64,000 bases of DNA from Halospeciosus flavus. Its GTDB lineage: Archaea; Halobacteriota; Halobacteria; Halobacteriales; Halobacteriaceae. The DNA is taken from assembly GCF_029814175.1 (NCBI RefSeq), contig NZ_CP122312.1, positions 248,001-312,000 of the forward strand. Direction: 5' to 3'. Shown piece after piece: positions 16,927-26,267 of this stretch. The notes beneath the pieces were generated by a model. The model was not told the origin of the DNA. It ran no database searches and saw only the letters and a list, made by a program, of their open reading frames with translations. The translations under genes and the position numbers were made by a program. The first letter of the stretch is position 1, and each line of letters begins with the position of its first letter.

Positions 16927-18078
16927 TCAGTTCTCGAAGCGCGTGTGGCCCGTCTGTCGGGCCTCGACGAACTCCCAGTCGACGTCGACGCCGAGTCCCG
17001 GTCCGTCCGGGACGTGCATCCGCCCGTCGTCGCCCAGCGCCTCCGGGTTTCCCTCGTAGCCCTGGTCGAGTATCCAGCGACTCTCCGGGTGGAGGAGTCC
17101 GTGCTCGAAGTAGTTCGTGTTGCGGATGGCGCTCATCGCGTGCACGTGAGCCGGACCGCCGAGGAGGAGTTCGACGTCGAGACCGAAGCTCTCGACCGTG
17201 TTGGCGGTCTTCATCAGGCCCGTGATGCCGCCGTCGAGGTGGGCGCTGGTACGGACCAGGTCGGCCGCCTCCTCGACGAGATGTGTCGTCGTCCCGTAGG
17301 GACCGGTACGGACGTGTTCGAGCCCGAGAACCGGCGTGTCGAGCGCCGAGACGAGCTTCTTCACCATCGTCGCGCTCACACCGCCGTCGTAGAGGGGGTC
17401 CTCGTACCAGAAGAAGTCGAGGTCGTCGATGGCTCGGCCCACGTCGAGGGCGTCGGCGTAGGTCTCGTAGAGACTCGACGAGTCGATCATCAGGTCCATC
17501 TCGTCGCCGACGCGCTCGGCCAGCGCCTCGCAGATGGCGACGTCGAAGTCGGGGTTCGACTCGGGGTGGCCATGGAACTTGAAGCCGTCGTACCCCCGCT
17601 CCAGACACGTTTCGGCGTAGTCAGCGAACGCCGTGGGCGTGTCGAGTCCACCGGCGTCGTCGACGAACATCGTCGAGGCGTACGCCGGGAGCGAGTCGCG
17701 ATAGCCGCCCAGCAGTTTCGAGACGCTCTCGCCGTAGTGGTTGCCCGCGAGGTCCCACAGCGCGACGTCGATGGGACCGACGCCGAGGTGGTCGGTGTGG
17801 CGGAGCGCCCGCCAGAGGTCCTTCCAGATGCCCTTGCGTTCGAGAGGGTCGCGCCCGAGGAGGTGTTCCTCGGCGACCATCTCGATCTGGGCGATCATCG
17901 GCGGCGTGAACGCGAAGCCGCGGTAGTGACCCTCCGTCCCGTCGGCGGTCCGAACCGTGAGCACGAACCCCGGCGGTTCGAGCGTGGAGTCGGGGTCGTA
18001 CACCCAGTTCCCGCCGACCGTGCCGACGTCCTCCACTTCGTAGTCGAACTCGTGAATCTCGACTTCGCTGATACGCAT
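16927..18078 (-). CDS. Enolase-superfamily (mandelate racemase/MLE) sugar-acid dehydratase-like protein
   Basis: The 383-residue protein has the superfamily's N-terminal capping domain and C-terminal barrel. The three carboxylate metal ligands fit LMIDSS (about 213), FWYEDP (about 238) and LGLEHV (about 264), and GFKFHGHP (about 176-183) matches the KxH-type acid/base position of rhamnonate or fuconate dehydratases. The likely reaction is dehydration of an aldonic acid. No sugar operon surrounds it, so the substrate is open. Start MRISEVEIHEF (ATG 18078) is at the proper domain start. Confidence 0.8.
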   Translation of the reverse strand: MRISEVEIHEFDYEVEDVGTVGGNWVYDPDSTLEPPGFVLTVRTADGTEGHYRGFAFTPPMIAQIEMVAEEHLLGRDPLERKGIWKDLWRALRHTDHLGVGPIDVALWDLAGNHYGESVSKLLGGYRDSLPAYASTMFVDDAGGLDTPTAFADYAETCLERGYDGFKFHGHPESNPDFDVAICEALAERVGDEMDLMIDSSSLYETYADALDVGRAIDDLDFFWYEDPLYDGGVSATMVKKLVSALDTPVLGLEHVRTGPYGTTTHLVEEAADLVRTSAHLDGGITGLMKTANTVESFGLDVELLLGGPAHVHAMSAIRNTNYFEHGLLHPESRWILDQGYEGNPEALGDDGRMHVPDGPGLGVDVDWEFVEARQTGHTRFEN

Positions 18079-18142
18079 CGTTCGCACCTCTGCGAGGAGG
18101 ACCAAAGCCGTTTGCCACGCGGAACCCTCGAACGCGGGGGAA

Positions 18143-18150
18143 TCTTTACT
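18143..18150 (+). promoter_or_regulatory. TATA box of the ribbon-helix-helix gene
   Basis: TCTTTACT is centred 29 nt before ATG 18176, fitting a leaderless transcript. Confidence 0.5.
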
Positions 18151-18175
18151 TGAGACGCTCCCGTTCGTACAGGTA

Positions 18176-18574
18176 ATGGTCAAGTCGACGGTCCGGTTCC
18201 CGGACGAGGTCATCGACGAGGTGGAGACGCTCGTCGAGGAGGGGCGGGTGACGAGTCGCTCGGAGTTCCAGCGCTTCGCGGTCGAGTACACCCTCTCACA
18301 GATCGACGACGACTACGACCCGGAGATGCTCGACTACGAGGAGGTCCGCGACGAACTCGTCCCCGACGCGGGCGAGGACGACGCCGCCGGTGTCTCCGCG
18401 GAGTCCGAGTTCCTCGACACCGCCGCCCGAGTTCGACAGTTCGCCGTCCGCGACGACTTCGAGACGGCCGAGGACCTCATCGACACCCGGTTCTCGCCGA
18501 CCGACCCCCGGTGTATGCTCCTCGAAGACCTCCTCGAAGGGTACCGGACGGACGCGGACGACTCCGACGAGTAG
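18176..18574 (+). CDS. Ribbon-helix-helix (CopG-type) DNA-binding protein
   Basis: The 132-residue protein begins with a ribbon-helix-helix domain (about 1-48): the VKSTVRFPDEVIDEVETLVE strand and helix and SRSEFQRFAVEYTL. The C-terminal 85 residues are acidic and have no recognised family; they may contact a partner or ligand. Such proteins dimerise and bind short operators. The helicase-nuclease pair starts 58 nt downstream on the same strand but has its own TATA box, so a regulatory link is possible but unproven. Confidence 0.8.
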   Translation: MVKSTVRFPDEVIDEVETLVEEGRVTSRSEFQRFAVEYTLSQIDDDYDPEMLDYEEVRDELVPDAGEDDAAGVSAESEFLDTAARVRQFAVRDDFETAEDLIDTRFSPTDPRCMLLEDLLEGYRTDADDSDE

Positions 18575-18593
18575 GCAGCGACCGAACCGTCTC

Positions 18594-18603
18594 CCTTTAT
18601 CAA
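18594..18603 (+). promoter_or_regulatory. TATA box of the AddB/AddA-like operon
   Basis: CCTTTATCAA is centred about 33 nt before ATG 18632, so the operon has its own promoter separate from the upstream gene. Confidence 0.5.
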
Positions 18604-18631
18604 TTTCTCGCCCCAAGAGTCGGGTCGTTCG

Positions 18632-20740
18632 ATGGCGAACGCCCACACCCGCTCCGACGGACTCGACCGACGCACGGCCTCCCTGACCGTCCACGTCTGT
18701 CGCGAGTCCACGCTCGTTTCGTGGGCGCGCCGGAGTCCGGTCGCGACGGACCTCGTCCTCACCCCGGAGCAACTCCACCGGCGGAACCTAAAGTACACGC
18801 TCGCCGACGCCGCACAACCCCGGAGTAGTCTCCGGTTCGTCCCGCCGGTCGACGTCGCGGCGGCGGTCGCGCCGGGCGACGCCGACGAATGGCGAACTCT
18901 CGACCGGACCGACCGCCTCCGTCTCCTCGAAGAACTCCTCGTCGACCCGGACGCGGAGATCGAGTCGCTGCGGACTGCCTTCGGGACGAACCTCGCGGCG
19001 CACACCGAAGCGGTCGAGGCGGCACGCGAAGAACTCGACGTGGTCGCCGGCGGTGCGGCTACCCGCGCCGACGCGCTCCGCGAGGTCGCCGCGGGGCTCT
19101 CGACCCCCGCGGCACGCGAGACCACGGCGCTCCTCGACGGTCTTCAGGCGGTCGAGCTCACCCTCGCCGACCGGACCGAGCGCGCAGTCTCGGCCGTCCC
19201 CGTGCTCCGAGCAGGACGCGAGGCCCTCGCCGCGACCGACGGCCGGGCGTGGGAGGAGGCGTACCCGACCGTCGAGCGCCTCTCTGTCGCGGGCGTGAGT
19301 ACGGTCGGGTCGGCACTGCTCGACTTCCTCGGCCACGTCGCGGCGTTCACCGACGTCGAGGTCCACCTCTTCTTGCGGGCGGGGACCGGTCCGCGCATCG
19401 CCGAGCGACTCGACGCGCGACTCGCGGCCCAGTCGTCCCTCGACGTCGACGTGACCGTCGCGTCTGACGACGCAGGCGGGGTCGAACCGTCCGTTCCGGC
19501 TGCGGAACTCGTCGCGACGACCCGTCGGGAGGAGGCCCGGGCGGCGATGGCCGTCGTCGACGCGCTCCTCGACCGCGGCGTCTCGGTCAGCGACGTCGCG
19601 GTGGTCGCCCGCGACGTGGACCGCTACGAGCGCCCACTCGACCGGGCGGCGCGGCGCTACGGCCGCCACCTCTCGGTCTGGACCCAACTCGACCTAGAGC
19701 GGACGCTCCCCTACCGCCTCCTCGTCACCTGTGGCGAACTGCTCGACGCCGCCGCCGATTCGTCCGGTGGGGGTGGTGCGGTCGACGCGGAGACCGTGTT
19801 CGCCCCGCTCGACTGCCAGTGGGTGCCGCCGGACGCGGATGCCGACGACGAAGCCGGGTGGCCGCTCGCCCACCACGAAGTCGCGGCCGTCCGTCGGGCG
19901 GTCGACGACGGGGAGGCGCGTTCGCTCGACGCGTGGTCGCGGCGACTCGACGACGTCGGCTCCGGGACTGAGACCACCGTAGATGGGGTCCGCCGACTGA
20001 TTCAGTGGGCTCGCGACCAACCGACGACCCCGGCACCGGGGGAGGTCGAAGCGACCTTCGACCCGGTTGTCGAGGCCTACGACGCGGTCGTGCTCCCGCA
20101 GCGACTCGCGGCCGACACCCCCGACCTCACCGAGACGTCCCGGACCGCGCGGGCGGTCGAGCGCTCGCGGAAACTGCTCGGGCAGGTACGCGGGAAGTAC
20201 GCCGACTGGCGTGACCGGGGACACGTCGTCGATTCGTGGGGGACGGTCCTCGACGTCTTCGACGCCGTCGCGACGACGCGGCCGGGCCGGCGCGAACACG
20301 ACAACGCCGAGCGAATCGACGTCCTGGACGCGACCGACACCTGGCTCCGAGAGTATCCCTACGTCGTCGCGGTCGGCCTCGTCGACGGGAAGTGGCCCGA
20401 GCGCCCCGACGGGGCGTTCCCGCCCGCCTTCCGCGACGCCGTCGTCGCGGGTGAGGGACCGGCCGCCGGGTTGGGCGTCCGCGGGGCGTGGACCGAGGAG
20501 CGCGAGCGGGACCACTTCGTCGACGCCGTCCGGACCGCGACCGAGGGACTCGTCCTGACGCGCTTCACGGAAGACGCCGACGGCGTCACCTACCACCGCT
20601 CGCCGCTCCTCGACGAGTTCGACGACCGCGGCGTCGACTTGCCCGCCGTCGAGGGTGGGGACGTCGCCGACCTGCTCGCGGCCGACCGCCGACTCCCCGA
20701 GTCGCTCCGCCGGGTGCTGGACGTGGAGGTGGCCGAGTGA
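18632..20740 (+). CDS. AddB/RecC-like inactive-helicase subunit
   Basis: The 702-residue protein has no Walker A (GxGKS/T) motif. Its architecture recalls AddB/RecC: an N-terminal region, then REEARAAMAVVDALLDRGVSVSDVAVVARD (a longer stretch near 292-330), where superfamily-1 proteins have an equivalent motif, a helicase-like YGRHLSVWTQLDLERTLPYRLL region, and a C-terminal segment YVVAVGLVDGKWPERPDGAF resembling the C-terminal half of AddB. The Fe-S nuclease domain of bacterial AddB is absent. It overlaps the helicase-nuclease gene by 4 nt, so the pair is probably one complex. AddB similarity is recognised by pattern and gene pairing, not by search. Confidence 0.6.
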   Translation: MANAHTRSDGLDRRTASLTVHVCRESTLVSWARRSPVATDLVLTPEQLHRRNLKYTLADAAQPRSSLRFVPPVDVAAAVAPGDADEWRTLDRTDRLRLLEELLVDPDAEIESLRTAFGTNLAAHTEAVEAAREELDVVAGGAATRADALREVAAGLSTPAARETTALLDGLQAVELTLADRTERAVSAVPVLRAGREALAATDGRAWEEAYPTVERLSVAGVSTVGSALLDFLGHVAAFTDVEVHLFLRAGTGPRIAERLDARLAAQSSLDVDVTVASDDAGGVEPSVPAAELVATTRREEARAAMAVVDALLDRGVSVSDVAVVARDVDRYERPLDRAARRYGRHLSVWTQLDLERTLPYRLLVTCGELLDAAADSSGGGGAVDAETVFAPLDCQWVPPDADADDEAGWPLAHHEVAAVRRAVDDGEARSLDAWSRRLDDVGSGTETTVDGVRRLIQWARDQPTTPAPGEVEATFDPVVEAYDAVVLPQRLAADTPDLTETSRTARAVERSRKLLGQVRGKYADWRDRGHVVDSWGTVLDVFDAVATTRPGRREHDNAERIDVLDATDTWLREYPYVVAVGLVDGKWPERPDGAFPPAFRDAVVAGEGPAAGLGVRGAWTEERERDHFVDAVRTATEGLVLTRFTEDADGVTYHRSPLLDEFDDRGVDLPAVEGGDVADLLAADRRLPESLRRVLDVEVAE

Positions 20741-23700
20741 CCGAACCGACGGACGCGGCCGAGGTGGACGTCCCCGAACTCGAAGGGGCGCAGCGGGACA
20801 TCCGCGAGGCCTTCTTCGCGCACGACTCGGGGCTGTTCGTCCTCGACTGCAACCCCGGGTCGGGGAAGTCGACCGTCGCCGACCAGATTGCCGCGGAGGC
20901 GCTCGTCCGCGCCCACCGGGACGGCGAGCGTGCGCCCGAGCGGCGACTCTGTGTCACCTCCTTCGCCCGCGACGACGCCGCGGCCATCGAACCCGGCGTC
21001 GAGGCCGCACTGCGTGCGTTCGCCCGGCGTGACGACTCGCCGGCCGCGGTCGACGCCGACGAGGCGCGGGACCTCGCACGCCGCCTCCGGCGGAGCGACA
21101 CGCTCGGCACCATCGACGGCGTCCTCCGGTCGGTGTTCGCCGACGTCGCGACCGAGGTCGGCTTCGACGGGATGCCGGCCGTCGGGAACGACGCCCTCCT
21201 CGCCACCCTCCGCGAGGACTGCCTCGACGAACTCCGCGACGACCCCGACCACGCCGCGCGCGTCGAACGCCTCGACGCGGCGTACCCCGGTGGCCAGTAC
21301 ACCGACGGTCTCGACGACCTCTTGCCCGCCGCCCTCGGCGCCGTCCGCGAGCGCCGTCTCTCGGTCGACGCGTTCGAGGAACGTCTCCGCGACACGATCC
21401 GAGATAGCTACCCGGACGGGCCGCCGACCGACTTCGAGGCCGTCCTCCGCGACGTCGAGCGATTCGTCGACGAGGCGACGGCCACGGAGACGGACGCGGA
21501 CTTCGACGACGCGGACCGCGACGCGTTCGTCGCCGCCGACCGGCAGTGCTACGACGCCTGGACAGACGCCGTCGCGGACTTCTGTACGGTGCTCCGCGCC
21601 TACGAGGCGCGCTACGACGACCTGACCCGCGAACGCGGCGTCGCCGCCCACCTCGACGCCGCCCACTGGGTTGCCGAGTACTTCCAGAACGACGCGTACG
21701 CGAGCGACTACCGCGAGCACCGTCGGGAGCACCACGCCGCCCGCCTCGACACGCTCGTCGTCGACGAGGCACAGGACGTCTCGGTCGTCCAGCACGACGC
21801 GCTCGCGCCGTTCGTCGACGCCGATACCCGCGTCCTGCTCGTCGGCGACGGCAAGCAGTGTATCTACACCTGGCGGAACGCCCGCCCGTCGCTGTTCGAG
21901 CGAGCGTTCGCGGAGGGGGTGTACTTCGGCGTCGACTGGGACACCCACGAGACGGCGCGGGCCGCCCGGACCTACCGCTCGCGGCCGGACGTGGCCGCCG
22001 CCGTCGACGCGGTGTTCGCGGACGTCTTCGACGACCCCGCGCGCGGCGACGCGGGGTCGCTGTCCGTCGATTACCCGCATCTCGTCCCCGACCGCGACCC
22101 GGTCGACGGCACGAACGTGCACGTCGCGGCCTACACCTCGAACGAACCGCCCGGGTCGCCCGACTGGGCCGTCGACGAGGCGACCCTGCTCGCGCGGTAC
22201 CTCGCGGGCGCCCTCCACGACGGGACCCTCGACACGCCGGACACCTCGGACGACCCGGAGGAGTACCCCGGAATCACGGTCCTTTTCCCGCGACGGCGGT
22301 ACATGGATGTCTTCGCCGAGAAGCTCGAAGCACGAGGGATCTCCGTCGCGAACGCGAGTCAGTACCTCTTCGCCCACCCGCTCGTCCGCGTCGTCGTCGC
22401 CGTCGTCCGGTGGCTGGTCGACCCGTTCGACCCCGAGCGGACCCGGGACCTCCTCGACGACGACGCGTTCCCCGCTGAACTGGCCGAGGTGGTCGCCGAG
22501 CACGACTGGTCGGTCGTGGCTGCCGCCGACGCCGACGCTGACGCCGACACCGACGACGGCCTCTCGGACGGCGCGTCGACCGTTCTCGCGGGACTCGCCG
22601 CCCTCGCGTCGCGCCACGCCCGGCACGCGAGCGACGCCGGCGCGCTCGTCGTCGAGGACGTCGTCGACCGCCTCTCGCTCGCCGCCGGCCCGCTGGGGCT
22701 GACGGACGAATCGGACGACGACCCGGCCCGGCGCGTCGCCGCCCTCGACGCCCTCCTCGACCACGTCGACGGGTGGGAGGGGGCCGACCGCTACCCGCTC
22801 GCCGACCTCGCGGCCGTGCTCGAACGCTACGCCGACGAACCGTCCGACGGGCCGAACGTCCCGGTTCCTGACCCCGAGTCCCACGACGTGGTGTTCCGAA
22901 CCGTCCACCAGATGAAGGGCGACGAGGACGACGTCGTCGTCCTCGCGGACCTCGGTGCGGACCTCGGCTTCCACGGTCCCCACAGCGACGTCTTCGTCGC
23001 CCGTGGCTCGCACCTCGCGCTCGCGCCGCCGGCCGAGACGGGCGCGGACGCCCCGGCGCTCGACGGGTTCGACTTCGGCGTCTACGCCCATCCGGAACGT
23101 GAGGTCGAGGGCGGTCGCGCCGACGACGTGCGCCGTGACGCGGGACTGCGCTGGGCGAGCGAGCGGTGGGTGCGCGATTCGTCCGGTGACGCCCGCCTGG
23201 CCGGCCCACCACCACTCCGCGACGCCGCGGGCGACCACCGCGCCGAGCGCTGGCGACTCCTCTACGTCGCGATGACGCGTGCACGCGACCACCTCGTCGT
23301 GCCGCTCCCGCGGGACCGGGGTCCGCACCGGCGACAGCCCCGCGACTACTGGATGGACGCGATTCTCGACGGGTTCGAGGTCGAGCGAGCGCCGACGCGG
23401 GGGCGCTACACGGTCGACGCCCCGGCGGCCGACGGCGAGACGCGGCGCTTCGAGATCGACGTCAACGACGTCGAGTTCGTCGACTCCGTCGGGACGGGCG
23501 AGGGCGCGCCGACGCCGTTCGCGGCGACGGCCGGAACCCCGTCCGCGACCGGGTGGACGCCGCGGTACGTCAACGCGAGCACGCTCTACCCGCTCGCGAC
23601 CGCCACCGACGAGCACCTGCTCGCTCACCTCCAGGGGAACGCACTCCACACCGAACGCGAGTCGCCCGCCGACTCCCTCCCGCTCACGTTCGAGGCGATG

Positions 23701-24303
23701 GGACCGGACGCCGTCGGGAACGTCGCCCACGCGGTGCTGGCGACGGCGGTCGCACGCGGCGTCTCGACGCCCACGCTCCGGGACTGTTCCGGCCCGCTCG
23801 CCGACCGCCTCGACGCCGCGCTAGCCGAGGAACTCGACGGGGTCCCGTCGGCCGAGCGCGAGCGACTCCGTTCGTTCGTCGCCGACACGCTCTGTCCCCA
23901 GTTCGCCGACAGCGACACCTGGGCGCGCCTCCGCGAGAGCGACCCGGTGTACGTCGAAGAGCCACTGGACGCCGTCCACCGCGTCGACTCCGCCCGCGCC
24001 GGCGAGGTGGCCATCGAGACGCAGAACGTCGCGGACGTCGTCTCGGTCGACCCCGAGGGGACGTGGCACGTCGACGACCTCAAGGTGGGTCTCGCCGCGA
24101 GCGACGCGGAGACGCGACGGCGCTACGACCTCCAGACCGCGACCTACGCGTGGCTGTTGGAGCGACAACTCGGCGGGTCGTCGGTGACGGCGGCGGTCAC
24201 TCGTCTCGGCGTCGACCCCGACGAACGGCCCGCCACCGTCCCGGTGTTGTCCGTGGAGGGGTGGTTCGGTGAACTGTCGGGCGTCGAACCGGCCGACGAG
24301 TGA
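20737..24303 (+). CDS. UvrD/AddA-like superfamily 1 helicase with C-terminal RecB-type nuclease
   Basis: The 1188-residue protein is a complete superfamily-1A helicase-nuclease. Walker A is GSGKST (41-46), motif II is DEAQD (about 344), motif V-like is TVHQMKG (about 725) and motif VI is LLYVAMTRARD (about 842). The C-terminal nuclease has GNVAHAVL, ADVV, the Asp-x-Lys of HVDDLK (about 1109) and YDLQTATYAW, so the catalytic set looks intact. It would unwind and degrade DNA at double-strand breaks for recombination, as AddA does with AddB. GTG 20737 overlaps the upstream gene by 4 nt. A defence role is an alternative. Confidence 0.82.
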   Translation: MTEPTDAAEVDVPELEGAQRDIREAFFAHDSGLFVLDCNPGSGKSTVADQIAAEALVRAHRDGERAPERRLCVTSFARDDAAAIEPGVEAALRAFARRDDSPAAVDADEARDLARRLRRSDTLGTIDGVLRSVFADVATEVGFDGMPAVGNDALLATLREDCLDELRDDPDHAARVERLDAAYPGGQYTDGLDDLLPAALGAVRERRLSVDAFEERLRDTIRDSYPDGPPTDFEAVLRDVERFVDEATATETDADFDDADRDAFVAADRQCYDAWTDAVADFCTVLRAYEARYDDLTRERGVAAHLDAAHWVAEYFQNDAYASDYREHRREHHAARLDTLVVDEAQDVSVVQHDALAPFVDADTRVLLVGDGKQCIYTWRNARPSLFERAFAEGVYFGVDWDTHETARAARTYRSRPDVAAAVDAVFADVFDDPARGDAGSLSVDYPHLVPDRDPVDGTNVHVAAYTSNEPPGSPDWAVDEATLLARYLAGALHDGTLDTPDTSDDPEEYPGITVLFPRRRYMDVFAEKLEARGISVANASQYLFAHPLVRVVVAVVRWLVDPFDPERTRDLLDDDAFPAELAEVVAEHDWSVVAAADADADADTDDGLSDGASTVLAGLAALASRHARHASDAGALVVEDVVDRLSLAAGPLGLTDESDDDPARRVAALDALLDHVDGWEGADRYPLADLAAVLERYADEPSDGPNVPVPDPESHDVVFRTVHQMKGDEDDVVVLADLGADLGFHGPHSDVFVARGSHLALAPPAETGADAPALDGFDFGVYAHPEREVEGGRADDVRRDAGLRWASERWVRDSSGDARLAGPPPLRDAAGDHRAERWRLLYVAMTRARDHLVVPLPRDRGPHRRQPRDYWMDAILDGFEVERAPTRGRYTVDAPAADGETRRFEIDVNDVEFVDSVGTGEGAPTPFAATAGTPSATGWTPRYVNASTLYPLATATDEHLLAHLQGNALHTERESPADSLPLTFEAMGPDAVGNVAHAVLATAVARGVSTPTLRDCSGPLADRLDAALAEELDGVPSAERERLRSFVADTLCPQFADSDTWARLRESDPVYVEEPLDAVHRVDSARAGEVAIETQNVADVVSVDPEGTWHVDDLKVGLAASDAETRRRYDLQTATYAWLLERQLGGSSVTAAVTRLGVDPDERPATVPVLSVEGWFGELSGVEPADE

Positions 24304-24309
24304 CTTCGC

Positions 24310-24777
24310 TCAGTGCGAGTGACCGTGGTCGTGCCCGTGTCCGTGGCCTCCGCCGTGGTCGTGGTGGCTCCCCTCGGCGTGCCCGTCGGGGAGGTTCTCG
24401 GCGTGTGCGTGCGGGTCGCCGTCGACGAACTCGTGGGCGTCGCGCTCGCCCGCCTCGAACTCGGCGACGCGTTCGGTGAGTTCGCCCGGTTCGAGGACGT
24501 CCTCCTCGACGAGGAGGCGTTCGAGCGCCGCCAGCCACTGCCGGTAGTAGACCACGTCGGGGTCGGTCCCCGACTCGCGGTCGGCCTCGACCTCCGCGAC
24601 GAGTCGCGACTGGAAGGAGTCCCACGTGAACCGTTCTTCTCCCTCGCCCTCACCCTCGCCCTCGGTCTCGTCCGTGAGTGCGACGGCCAGCCCGAACGCG
24701 CGGGCCTGCCACGGCGCGTCGAAGGTCGGCGCGTCGTCGCCCGGACGCGGCGTCTCCGAGTCGGGTCGGCCGGTCAT
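24310..24777 (-). CDS. Nitrile hydratase accessory/activator protein with His-rich tail
   Basis: The 155-residue protein resembles the N-terminal half of nitrile hydratase beta subunit, as accessory proteins of this system do: FDAPWQARAFGLAVAL (about 19-34) and a YYRQWLAALERLLVEE helix (about 80-95). Its last 35 or so residues are almost only His, Gly and Asp (HHDHGGGHGHGHDHGHSH), a likely metal-binding tail that could deliver cobalt to the alpha subunit. ATG 24777 overlaps the nthA stop by 4 nt. Such accessory proteins are needed for maturation; the tail's role is inference. Confidence 0.75.
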   Translation of the reverse strand: MTGRPDSETPRPGDDAPTFDAPWQARAFGLAVALTDETEGEGEGEGEERFTWDSFQSRLVAEVEADRESGTDPDVVYYRQWLAALERLLVEEDVLEPGELTERVAEFEAGERDAHEFVDGDPHAHAENLPDGHAEGSHHDHGGGHGHGHDHGHSH

Positions 24778-25400
24778 GCGAGTCGCTCCACCCCGATCAT
24801 CGCGTTCCGCGAGACGAGGTCGCGGAGTTCGGCTTCGCCCATGTCTTCGGTCCCGGGCGGGCGCTGCGGCAGGACCATGTAGCGAATCTCGGAGTTGGAG
24901 TCCCACACCGACACGTCCACGTCGTCGGGGAGGTCCGTATCGAACTCCTCACGCAGGAGCGCCCGGGGTTCGTCGACCGCGCGCGAGCGGTAGGCCGGCG
25001 TCTTGTACCACGTCGGCGGGAGGCCGAGCAGCGACCACGGGTAGCACGAACAGAGCGTACAGACGACGAGGTTGTGTGTGTCGGGCGTGTTCTCCACGAT
25101 TCGGAGTTCCAGCACCTCGTCGTTCACGTCGACGTCGAAGTCCGAGACGGCGGAGAGGCCGTCGTCGAGGAGTCGCTCGCGGTACTCGGCGTCGGTCCAG
25201 GCCCGGGCGACGACCTTCGCGCCGGTCATCGGGCCGACGTCCTCCTCGTAGGTGGTGACGACGTCGTCGACCGCGTCGCTACTCAACAGGCCTTTCTCGG
25301 TCAACAGCGACTGGAGCGCCCGTGCGCGGGCCTCCGGGTCGTGGTCGCGGAAGTCGCTCGATTCCTCGGCGTCGGTTGTCGGATCTGGTGTGTCGGTCAT
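24774..25400 (-). CDS. nthA: Nitrile hydratase alpha subunit, cobalt type
   Basis: Nitrile hydratase hydrates nitriles to amides. The 208-residue protein carries the metal-binding motif VCTLCSC (about 118-124); Thr rather than Ser at the third position is the mark of the cobalt type. The two Cys in CSC are post-translationally oxidised in studied enzymes. The family segments VGPMTGAKVVARAW, PDTHNLVVCTL and YRSRAVDEPRALL are all present. Thiocyanate hydrolase gamma subunits share this motif and cannot be fully excluded. ATG 25400 overlaps nthB by 4 nt. Confidence 0.87.
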   Translation of the reverse strand: MTDTPDPTTDAEESSDFRDHDPEARARALQSLLTEKGLLSSDAVDDVVTTYEEDVGPMTGAKVVARAWTDAEYRERLLDDGLSAVSDFDVDVNDEVLELRIVENTPDTHNLVVCTLCSCYPWSLLGLPPTWYKTPAYRSRAVDEPRALLREEFDTDLPDDVDVSVWDSNSEIRYMVLPQRPPGTEDMGEAELRDLVSRNAMIGVERLA

Positions 25401-26092
25401 CGTCGGGGGTCGTCTGCTCGGGGGTCGTGCAGGTAGGGTTCCCACAGTTCGATGTGGACGGCGTCCGCGTCGGTGTACGCCTCGCCCCAGAGGTCGGCCG
25501 CCGCGAAGCGGACGTTGTAGAGTGGTTCGCCGTGTTCGTCGCCGCGGGCGCTGTCGTCGGGGAAGACGTGCGTCCCGCGGTAGGCCTCGACGGTGCCGGT
25601 GACGCCGCGAACGTAGCGCGGACAGCGGGTGTGGTGGTCCGGGTGGTCTCGCTTCACCGTCACCTCGTCGCCCACCTCGAAGGTCGGTTCGACGTCCGCG
25701 TCCACCGCCGAGTCGTAGGCGTCGGCGACGCCCTCGCTCAACGCCGCGAACGTCGGTTCGTCGGTCTCGGGAACTGTGGCTTCGCCGGCCTCGAACGCCT
25801 CGATTCGGGCCTCGAGTTCGTCCTCGTCGACGACGCCCGCGTCGAGCAACAACGACTCGACGGCGGTCAGCCAGCGCTCGTAGTAGGGGGTCCCGAGGTA
25901 GAACTCGGGGTCGTGCTGTTCGAGGGCGTCGCGGAACTCGTCCATGTTGTAGGCGTCGGCGGCGAGACCCGCCACGTTCAACGCCTGGACGCGCCCCTCC
26001 CAGTCGTGGTGGAACGGCGACGCGTCGTCCGGTTCGTCCGGCGGGAGGGCACCGAAGCCGTCCATCCCGCCGACGTCGTGGATGCCGTCCAT
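25397..26092 (-). CDS. nthB: Nitrile hydratase beta subunit
   Basis: The 231-residue protein starts MDGIHDVGGMDGFG, the family's hallmark N-terminus, followed by WEGRVQALN (about 31-39), the YYERWLTAVESLLLD helix (about 74-88), and a C-terminal SH3-like barrel with FEVGDEVTVKRDHP and RGVTGTVEAYRGTHVFPD, which pairs with the alpha subunit. First gene of the nthB-nthA-accessory operon, with a TATA box 28 nt upstream. The start at 26092 is preferred over 26194 because the hallmark MDGIHD begins there. Confidence 0.87.
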   Translation of the reverse strand: MDGIHDVGGMDGFGALPPDEPDDASPFHHDWEGRVQALNVAGLAADAYNMDEFRDALEQHDPEFYLGTPYYERWLTAVESLLLDAGVVDEDELEARIEAFEAGEATVPETDEPTFAALSEGVADAYDSAVDADVEPTFEVGDEVTVKRDHPDHHTRCPRYVRGVTGTVEAYRGTHVFPDDSARGDEHGEPLYNVRFAAADLWGEAYTDADAVHIELWEPYLHDPRADDPRR

Positions 26093-26114
26093 ACGCCACG
26101 TGTTGGCGTACCAG

Positions 26115-26124
26115 TAGAAAAAGG
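26115..26124 (-). promoter_or_regulatory. TATA box of the nitrile hydratase operon
   Basis: Minus-strand CCTTTTTCTA is centred about 28 nt before the nthB ATG at 26092 and supports that start. Confidence 0.5.
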
Positions 26125-26267
26125 TTCGGCGCGCCACGGAACGTGCGCCACGAGCGAGGGCGTCCGACTCGATCGTCGAGTCAGCCACCGACACGTCACC
26201 CTTCTCTCGTCGACCTCCGATTCGTCCCGACGATACTGGGGTCGAGTCGACGCTCGCCCAGTGTGGG

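Noticed and set aside
20590..23730. A 1046-codon open frame on the minus strand opposite the helicase-nuclease gene
   Set aside because: It is antisense of a conserved helicase and its translation is Arg/Val-rich without domain motifs, a by-product of GC-rich third positions.
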